In this document: positions 58,427 to 64,000 of the stretch, in pieces
Position numbering within the stretch: the first letter of the stretch is position 1
How the letters are laid out: each line of letters opens with the position of its first letter
Source: Cellulomonas cellasea
GTDB taxonomy: Bacteria > Actinomycetota > Actinomycetes > Actinomycetales > Cellulomonadaceae
DNA: 64,000 bases
Direction: 5' to 3'
Assembly: GCF_030372105.1 (NCBI RefSeq)
Contig: NZ_JAUDBQ010000002.1
Location: 310,001-374,000, forward strand
Translations under genes and position numbers: made by a program
The notes under the pieces: generated by a model
The model's input: only the letters and a program-made list of their open reading frames with translations
What the model was told of the DNA's origin: nothing
Database searches by the model: none

Positions 58427-59613
58427 CCGTGACCTCCGACCTCTCCCCCGCGCCCGTCATCGGCGACGGCACCACCAGCCGATCCCGCGCGGGGAGCCGC
58501 TGGCGCCGGGCCCGCTGGCCGCTGGCCATCGTGGGCCTCGTGCTGCTGGTCGGCCTGCTCGCCGCGCTGCCGGCGCCACGCACGTCGACGGTGGCGCTGG
58601 CGCCTGACAACCCGTCCGCGCTCGGCTCCCGCGCCCTCGCCGAGGTGCTCCGGGACCAGGGCGTCGAGATCACCTACGTCCGCTCCTCCGCAGCAGCGCT
58701 CGAGGCGGCCGGCGCGGGGTCCACCCTGCTCGTCACGAGCGACGCGATGCTCTCCGACGAGCAGGCGGGCCAGATCGCCGCGTCCGAGGCCGACCTCGTG
58801 CTGGTCGAGCCGGTCTGGCTGCTCCCCTTCGTCACGTCCGCGGCCGACACCACGCCGGAGTACGCGCCCTCACAGGTCCGCACCGCCGAGTGCGCCGACC
58901 CGGACGCGCGCGCCGCGGGGACGGTGACCGTCAGCGGCAGCGGGTTCATCGCCCTCGACGACGACGCCACCACGTGCTTCCCGGCTCCTGGCGGCGAGTC
59001 CGGCGGCGGCGCCTACCTGGTCGTCGAGGGCGAGCGCCGCGTCACGGCGATCTCCGACGGGACGCCGCTGACCAACGACGCCATCACGGCCGAGGGCAAC
59101 GCCGCGCTCGCGCTGCGCATGCTGGGCCGCCACGACCACCTGGTCTGGTACGTGCCCTCGCTCGCTGACTCCGGCGAGGCCTCCGGTCCGGCCTTGCGCG
59201 ACATGCTGCCGCCCTGGGCGGGACCCGTCGCCCTGCAGCTCCTGCTGGTGGCCGCCGTCGCCGGGGTGTGGCGCGCGCGGAGGCTCGGCCGGGTGGTGGT
59301 CGAGCCGCTGCCGGTGACGGTGCGCTCGGGCGAGGCGACGCGTGGACGGGGCCGCCTGTACCGTCGCTCCCGTTCGTACGGCCATGCGGCCGCCGCGCTC
59401 CGCGCCGGAGTGGCGACTCGCACGGCCGCGCAGCTCGGGCTCCCCCGATCGGCGCCCGCGCCCGTGGTGATCGACGCATTGGCCCGGGCCACCGGGCGAG
59501 CGAATGACGACGTGGCGGGGCTGCTGTACGGGCCGCCGCCGACCGACGACACCGGGCTGGCGCTGCTGGCCCGCAGGCTGGACGAGCTGGAGAGCGAGGT
59601 TCACCGAACGTGA
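58423..59613 (+). CDS. DUF4350 domain protein
   Basis: A 396-residue protein with a first helix (WPLAIVGLVLLVGLLAALP), an extracytoplasmic DUF4350 domain (NPSALGSRALAEVLRDQGVE), a second helix (GPVALQLLLVAAVAGVW) and a cytoplasmic tail. I set the start at the GTG at 58423, which overlaps the DUF4129 stop by 4 bases. Two cysteines in the outer domain (AECADP, TTCFPAP) may pair. Confidence 0.83.
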   Translation: MTVTSDLSPAPVIGDGTTSRSRAGSRWRRARWPLAIVGLVLLVGLLAALPAPRTSTVALAPDNPSALGSRALAEVLRDQGVEITYVRSSAAALEAAGAGSTLLVTSDAMLSDEQAGQIAASEADLVLVEPVWLLPFVTSAADTTPEYAPSQVRTAECADPDARAAGTVTVSGSGFIALDDDATTCFPAPGGESGGGAYLVVEGERRVTAISDGTPLTNDAITAEGNAALALRMLGRHDHLVWYVPSLADSGEASGPALRDMLPPWAGPVALQLLLVAAVAGVWRARRLGRVVVEPLPVTVRSGEATRGRGRLYRRSRSYGHAAAALRAGVATRTAAQLGLPRSAPAPVVIDALARATGRANDDVAGLLYGPPPTDDTGLALLARRLDELESEVHRT

Positions 59614-60701
59614 CCGAGGCACACACGAACGGCGGGTGGCCGACCCCCGAGGGATCGCCCGCACCGGGTCTCCACTCGGCCGCCCCCATCCCCGCGCCCA
59701 TTCCCGGGGCGCCCGCGACCGCGCCGGCCCCCGTCGCTCACGACGCGCCGTCCGCCGCCCTGCGCGAGACGCTCGGCGCCGTGCGAGCCGAGGTCGGCAA
59801 GGCCGTCGTCGGCCAGGACGCCGCGGTCACCGGGCTGGTCATCGCGCTGCTGTGCCGGGGCCATGTGCTGCTCGAGGGCGTGCCCGGCGTCGCGAAGACG
59901 CTGCTGGTGCGGACGCTGTCCGCCGCGCTCGACCTAGACACCAAGCGCGTGCAGTTCACCCCGGACCTGATGCCTGGCGACATCACCGGCTCGCTCGTGT
60001 ACGACGCGCGCACCGCCGAGTTCTCCTTCCGCGAGGGCCCGGTCTTCACCAACCTGCTCCTCGCCGACGAGATCAACCGGACGCCCCCGAAGACGCAGGC
60101 CTCCCTGCTGGAGGCGATGGAGGAGCGCCAGGTGTCCGTCGACGGGCTGGCCCGCCCGCTCCCCGACCCGTTCATGGTGATCGCGACGCAGAACCCGGTG
60201 GAGTACGAGGGCACGTACCCGCTGCCCGAGGCCCAGCTCGACCGGTTCCTGCTCAAGCTGAACCTGCCGCTGCCCGAGCGGGCCCACGAGGTCGAGGTGC
60301 TGGCCCGGCACGCCGCGGGCTTCGACCCGCGGGACCTGCGGGCGGCGGGCGTGCGGCCGGTCGCGGGCGCCGGGGCGCTGGCCCAGGCCCGTGCCGAGGT
60401 CGCCCGCGTGCAGGTCGCCCCCGAGGTGCTCGGCTACGTGGTGGACCTCTGCCGCGCGACGCGCCAGTCGCCGTCGCTGTCCCTCGGGGTGTCTCCCCGA
60501 GGCGCCACCGCGCTGCTCGCCACGTCCCGCGCGTGGGCGTGGATGTCCGGCCGCCCGTACGTCACCCCCGACGACGTCAAGGCGCTGGCCCACCCGACCC
60601 TGCGGCACCGCGTGCAGCTGCGCGCGGAGGCGGAGCTCGAGGGCGTCACCACGGAGAGCGTGCTCGACACCGTGCTGGCCTCCGTGCCCGTCCCCCGCTG
60701 A
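59610..60701 (+). CDS. MoxR-family AAA+ ATPase
   Basis: A 363-residue AAA+ chaperone with Walker A EGVPGVAKTLLVRTLSAA, Walker B LLLADEINRTPPKTQASLLE and sensor 1 MVIATQNPVEYEGTYPLPEA, and the C-terminal lid SLGVSPRGATALLATSRAW. MoxR proteins are thought to mature or activate VWA-type partners, here the DUF58 protein next door. The GTG start overlaps the DUF4350 stop. Confidence 0.95.
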   Translation: MTEAHTNGGWPTPEGSPAPGLHSAAPIPAPIPGAPATAPAPVAHDAPSAALRETLGAVRAEVGKAVVGQDAAVTGLVIALLCRGHVLLEGVPGVAKTLLVRTLSAALDLDTKRVQFTPDLMPGDITGSLVYDARTAEFSFREGPVFTNLLLADEINRTPPKTQASLLEAMEERQVSVDGLARPLPDPFMVIATQNPVEYEGTYPLPEAQLDRFLLKLNLPLPERAHEVEVLARHAAGFDPRDLRAAGVRPVAGAGALAQARAEVARVQVAPEVLGYVVDLCRATRQSPSLSLGVSPRGATALLATSRAWAWMSGRPYVTPDDVKALAHPTLRHRVQLRAEAELEGVTTESVLDTVLASVPVPR

Positions 60702-60707
60702 CGCTCG

Positions 60708-62000
60708 ATGACGATCACCTGGCGGGCCGTGGCCCTCGCGGCGTTGGGCGTGGTGGCGGTGCTGCTCGTCCCCGTGCCCGGCACCGTGCTGGTGTGGGCG
60801 CTGGTCGTGGCGGCGGCGTGCGCCTGCGACGCCCTGCTGGCTGCCTCTCCCCGCCAGGTGGCCGTCACCCGCTCCGTGCCGGGCTCCGTGCGGCTGACGC
60901 AGACTGCCCGGTCGACGCTCACTTTGGCGAACGTCGGGCCCCGGCGGCTGCGCGCGCTGGTGCGGGACGCGTGGCTGCCGTCGGCGGGCGCCGGGGCGAA
61001 CCGCCACCCGGTCGACCTGCCGCCGGGTGAGTCGCAGCGAGTGTCCACGGTCCTCACGCCCACGCGCCGCGGGGACCGCCGGGCGGACCGCGTGACCATC
61101 CGCACTGTGGGGCCACTGGGCCTCGCCGGACGGCAGGCCTCCCTGGACGTGCCGGGCGTGCTGCGGGTGCTCCCCGAGTTCGCGTCCCGGCGGCACCTGC
61201 CGAGCCGGCTCGCGCGGCTGCGCGAGCTCGACGGGCGGGCCGCCGTGCAGGTGCGCGGCGCCGGCACCGAGTTCGACTCGCTGCGCGAGTACGTCATCGG
61301 CGACGACGTGCGCTCCATCGACTGGCGGGCCACCGCACGGCGCGCCGACGTCGTCGTCCGCACCTGGCGCCCCGAACGCGACCGCCGCGTGCTGATCGTC
61401 CTGGACACCTCCCGCACCGCCGCCGTGCGCGTGCAGGACGCGCCGCGGATGGACGCGTCCATCGAGGCGGCGCTGCTGCTCTCGGCGCTGGCGTCGCGCG
61501 CCGGGGACCGGGTCGAGCTGATGGCCTACGACCGGGCGCTGCGGGGCCGGGTGGCCGGGTTCAGCGGGCCACGGCTGATGCCCGCCGTCGCGGACGCGCT
61601 GGCCGGCGTCGAGCCGGCGCTGGTCGAGATGGACTGGCCCGGGGTCGTCAGCATGGTGCGCGAGCGCCTGTCCCAGCGGGCCCTGGTGGTGCTGTTCTCC
61701 TCGTTGGAGCCCGCCGCCGTGGAGCAAGGGCTGCTGGCCGTGGTGGGCCAGCTCGCCGAACGCCACCAGGTGGTGCTCGCGGCGGTGCGCGACCCGGAGG
61801 TGGAGGCGCTGCGCACCGGCCGCGGCGACGTCTCGGAGGTCTTCGACGCGGCGGCCGCCGAGCGCGCCGAGTTGGAGCGCGCCGCCGTCGCCGTGCGCCT
61901 GCGCCAGCGCGGCGTCGAGGTGGTCGACGCGCTGCCCGCCGACCTGGCGCCCCGGCTGGCTGACACGTACCTCGCGTTGAAGGCCGCCGGCCGGCTCTGA
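60708..62000 (+). CDS. DUF58 domain protein (VWA-like partner of MoxR)
   Basis: A 430-residue protein with two N-terminal helices (LAALGVVAVLLVPVPGTVLV and WALVVAAACACDALL), then the DUF58 core (GTEFDSLREYVIGDDVRSID, VLIVLDTSRTAAVRVQ; the DTS resembles a MIDAS start). It follows moxR by 6 bases. Probable partner and client of the MoxR ATPase at the membrane. Confidence 0.9.
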   Translation: MTITWRAVALAALGVVAVLLVPVPGTVLVWALVVAAACACDALLAASPRQVAVTRSVPGSVRLTQTARSTLTLANVGPRRLRALVRDAWLPSAGAGANRHPVDLPPGESQRVSTVLTPTRRGDRRADRVTIRTVGPLGLAGRQASLDVPGVLRVLPEFASRRHLPSRLARLRELDGRAAVQVRGAGTEFDSLREYVIGDDVRSIDWRATARRADVVVRTWRPERDRRVLIVLDTSRTAAVRVQDAPRMDASIEAALLLSALASRAGDRVELMAYDRALRGRVAGFSGPRLMPAVADALAGVEPALVEMDWPGVVSMVRERLSQRALVVLFSSLEPAAVEQGLLAVVGQLAERHQVVLAAVRDPEVEALRTGRGDVSEVFDAAAAERAELERAAVAVRLRQRGVEVVDALPADLAPRLADTYLALKAAGRL

Positions 62001-62041
62001 TCGCGGGCGCGATGTCTGGGCTTGGCCCTAGGGTCGCTCGC

Positions 62042-63214
62042 ATGCAGACGCCGGCGCCCGTCCTCGGCCGTCGAGCCCTGAACCGCGCGCTGCTGGCCCG
62101 CCAGCACCTCCTGGCCCGCCATGAGGGCGCCGCCCTCGACGAGGTCGACCACCTGGTGGGCCTGCAAGCACAGGCGCCGTGGTCGCCCTACACGGCGCTG
62201 TGGTCGCGGCTGGACTCCTTCCAGCCCGCCGAGCTCGGCGACCTGCTGCTGCGCCGCGACGTGGCGCGGGTCGCCGCGATGCGCTCCACCGTGCACCTGC
62301 TGACCGCCGAGGACGCGCTCCTGCTCCCGGTGCTGACCGCCATCGTGGGCGAGCGGGGCGCGCGCGCCCGGGGGCCGTTCTCCGACACGCTGCGCGCCCT
62401 CGACCTGGCGGAGCTCGCCGCCGCCGGCCGCGAGATCCTCGAGGCCGAGCCCCTAGCCCCCGCACGGCTCGGCGAGCGACTGCGCGAACGCTGGCCGCAC
62501 GGCTCCCCCGACGCCCTGGCGCATGGGGTGCGCTACCTGCTCCCCCTCGTCCAGACGACTCCTCGCGCGGTGTGGGGGCAGTCGGGGGCGACCATCTGGA
62601 CGACCACCCGGGCCTGGCTCGGCCGCGACCGGCAGGACCTCGACGACCCGGCGGCGCGCGAGGCCGCGCTGCGGGGGGTCGTGCTGCGGTACCTCGCGGC
62701 GTTCGGCCCGGCGAGCACCGCCGACGTGCAGCGTTGGAGCGGCCTGACCCGGTTGGCGCCGGTGCTGGAGGGCCTGCGCGGCGAGCTGGTGTCGTTCCGC
62801 GCCGAGCCGGATCCGTCGGCGCGGGCTGGCCGGGCTGGCCGCGCCGGCAGGGAGCTCTTCGACCTCCCCGACGCGCCCCGACCCGACGCCGAGACCCCTG
62901 CTCCCGTGCGGTTCCTGCCCGATTTCGACAACGCGCTGCTCAGCCATGCCGACCGTGACCGGATCGTCGCCGAGGAGCACCGTCGCGCGTTGGCGCGGGC
63001 CAACGGCCGGACGCCGGGCGTCGTCCTGGTGGACGGGTTCGTCGCGGCCGCCTGGTCGCTGCGGCGCGAGCGGGCCGCGGCCGCCCTCGACGTGGAGCCG
63101 CTGCGGCCGCTGGCCCGCGCGGAGATCCGCGATGTGGCCGCGGAGGCGGAGGTGCTCGTCAGGTTCCTCGCGGAGGACGCGAGCGCGCATGAGGTCGTGA
63201 TCGCGGACCGCTGA
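62042..63214 (+). CDS. Winged-helix DNA-binding protein (PF06224 paralogue)
   Basis: A 390-residue protein of the HTH_42/PF06224 family: GRRALNRALLARQHLLAR, LVGLQAQAPWSPYTALWSRL, VAAMRSTVHLLTAEDA, a wHTH (FGPASTADVQRWSGL) and FLPDFDNALLSHADRDRIVA. It is a distant relative of the YcaQ-like protein at 48831-50168, in a subgroup of unproven activity. TAGGGT lies 7 bases before the ATG, so it is likely leaderless. Confidence 0.85.
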   Translation: MQTPAPVLGRRALNRALLARQHLLARHEGAALDEVDHLVGLQAQAPWSPYTALWSRLDSFQPAELGDLLLRRDVARVAAMRSTVHLLTAEDALLLPVLTAIVGERGARARGPFSDTLRALDLAELAAAGREILEAEPLAPARLGERLRERWPHGSPDALAHGVRYLLPLVQTTPRAVWGQSGATIWTTTRAWLGRDRQDLDDPAAREAALRGVVLRYLAAFGPASTADVQRWSGLTRLAPVLEGLRGELVSFRAEPDPSARAGRAGRAGRELFDLPDAPRPDAETPAPVRFLPDFDNALLSHADRDRIVAEEHRRALARANGRTPGVVLVDGFVAAAWSLRRERAAAALDVEPLRPLARAEIRDVAAEAEVLVRFLAEDASAHEVVIADR

Positions 63215-63229
63215 GCGGTCGACGGGGCG

Positions 63230-64000
63230 CTACCCGGCGACGGCCACCGAGTACCCGGCGCGGTCGTCCTCCAGGTCGCCGGTCTCGCCATCGGCCACGG
63301 CCCGGCGCCCCAGCACCAGGGTGTAGGCCCAGAACGCTGCGAGCACCGCGGCGCCAATGGTGATCTTCACGGCCCAGGGCAGGCTCGACCCGGTGACGAA
63401 CCCCTCCACCAACCCGGAGACCAGCAGCACCCCCACCAGGCCGATGGCCACGGTGAACAGCGCACGCCCCTCCTCCGCGAGGGCGCGTGAGCGCGGCCGC
63501 GGCCCGGGGTCGACCCACGTCCAGAACAGTCGCAGCCCGGCGGCCCCGGCCACGAAGATCGCGGTGAGCTCCATCAGCCCATGCGGGGAGATGAGCTGCA
63601 GGAACAGGGCCAGCTCACCGTGGGCGGCCATCATCCCGCCCGTGGCCCCCACGTTCACGGCGTTGCTGACCAGCACGTAGGCGGGGCCGATGCCGGTGAT
63701 GCCGAGCCCGACGCACAGGGCGGCGATCCACGCGTTGTTGGTCCACACCATCGTCGCGAAGCCGATGCCCGGGTCGTAGTACGAGGCGAAGGCGTTCTCG
63801 ACGTACTCCCGCTGCTGGCTCTCGGTGCCCATCACGGCGAGCGCCCCGGGCTGGGTGGCGACCCAGGCCCCCGCGGTGATCGCGAGCGCGAGGAACCCGG
63901 CGGTCACCGCGACCGTCCACCAGCGGATCCGGTAGAGCGCCGCGGGCAGGGAGACGACGGCGAAGCGGGCGAAGTCGCGCCAGCTCGGCTCATGGGATCC
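63230..64000 (-). CDS. SpoIIM-family (stage II sporulation protein M) membrane protein, 5-prime end beyond window
   Basis: A partial gene. The minus frame is open to the window edge, and the upstream residues EPSWRDFARFAVVSLPAALY are family-like, so the true start lies beyond 64000. At least five helices follow (WWTVAVTAGFLALAITAGAW; MVWTNNAWIAALCVGLG; LISPHGLMELTAIFVAGAAG; and two more). Despite the name, the family occurs widely in non-sporulating actinobacteria, often near DUF58/MoxR clusters. It converges with the PF06224 gene with a 15-base gap. Confidence 0.85.
   Translation of the reverse strand, partial: GSHEPSWRDFARFAVVSLPAALYRIRWWTVAVTAGFLALAITAGAWVATQPGALAVMGTESQQREYVENAFASYYDPGIGFATMVWTNNAWIAALCVGLGITGIGPAYVLVSNAVNVGATGGMMAAHGELALFLQLISPHGLMELTAIFVAGAAGLRLFWTWVDPGPRPRSRALAEEGRALFTVAIGLVGVLLVSGLVEGFVTGSSLPWAVKITIGAAVLAAFWAYTLVLGRRAVADGETGDLEDDRAGYSVAVAG

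Noticed and set aside
63230-64000. SpoIIM homologue as evidence that the organism sporulates
   Set aside because: The family is widespread in non-sporulating actinobacteria, and no other sporulation genes are in the window.

Overview
The window looks like a chromosomal segment of a very GC-rich actinobacterium, probably a Micrococcales member near Cellulomonas. That placement is an inference. The evidence is the gene set: mycothiol-type SigR/RsrA, MtrA-MtrB-LpqB, fused Kgd (2-oxoglutarate decarboxylase/dehydrogenase), the 24-residue ribosomal protein bL37, an Rv3235-like gene beside secA, and a Flp/Tad pilus cluster. GTG starts, 4-base stop/start overlaps and leaderless starts are common. Gene order over much of the window follows blocks also found in Mycobacterium (prfB-ftsE-ftsX-smpB; tadA-tadB-tadC-DUF4244-TadE; sigH-rshA ... 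aroA-rsgA ... Rv3235-secA-hpf-comF-lpqB-mtrB-mtrA).

Layout. 0-7.3 kb: a DinB/TIGR03086-type gene, then a minus-strand block reading prfB, ftsE, ftsX, a LytM (M23) hydrolase with a coiled coil, smpB and a DUF2207 membrane protein. 7.4-12.1 kb: a seven-gene Tad pilus operon. 12.1-14.9 kb: a ragged accessory patch holding a dehydrogenase C-terminal relic, a two-helix membrane protein, a decayed second copy of part of a TadE gene, a DUF3800 gene with lower third-position GC, and a small upstream ORF. 14.9-23.4 kb: aldose-epimerase family protein, D-Ala-D-Ala carboxypeptidase with a structured upstream region, two CNNM/CBS proteins, a two-component system and an ABC exporter. 23.5-27.3 kb: kgd. 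27.4-33.8 kb: an exported DUF6318/PKD pair, a GlxA-type regulator, an SGNH-like protein lacking catalytic residues, a DUF4097-PadR operon and a lone pilT. 33.9-39.7 kb: bL37, rsrA, sigR, ferritin, DoxX, aroA, rsgA, hisN-like. 39.8-45 kb: a conserved hypothetical, a CpaE/Ssd-like ATPase and SAF-domain protein that belong functionally with Tad, an excisionase-type HTH, and LysM and Rv3235-like proteins. 45-56.3 kb: secA, a DMT exporter, YcaQ-like, hpf, comF, lpqB, mtrB, mtrA. 56.5-64 kb: a tightly overlapping membrane-protein/DUF4129/DUF4350/MoxR/DUF58 operon, a second PF06224 protein and a SpoIIM-family gene cut by the window end.

How the parts work together. ftsEX with the LytM protein and mtrAB-lpqB form a division and cell-wall control theme. 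Tad secretion parts sit at two places, with a PilT ATPase at a third. SigR/RsrA is a thiol-stress switch, and a close match to a SigR promoter lies directly upstream of sigR. No complete mobile element, CRISPR array, rRNA or tRNA gene was seen. The most unusual material is the patch at 12.1-14.9 kb and several leader regions (upstream of the M15 peptidase, the CNNM pair, sigR, DUF4097-padR and the SAF protein).
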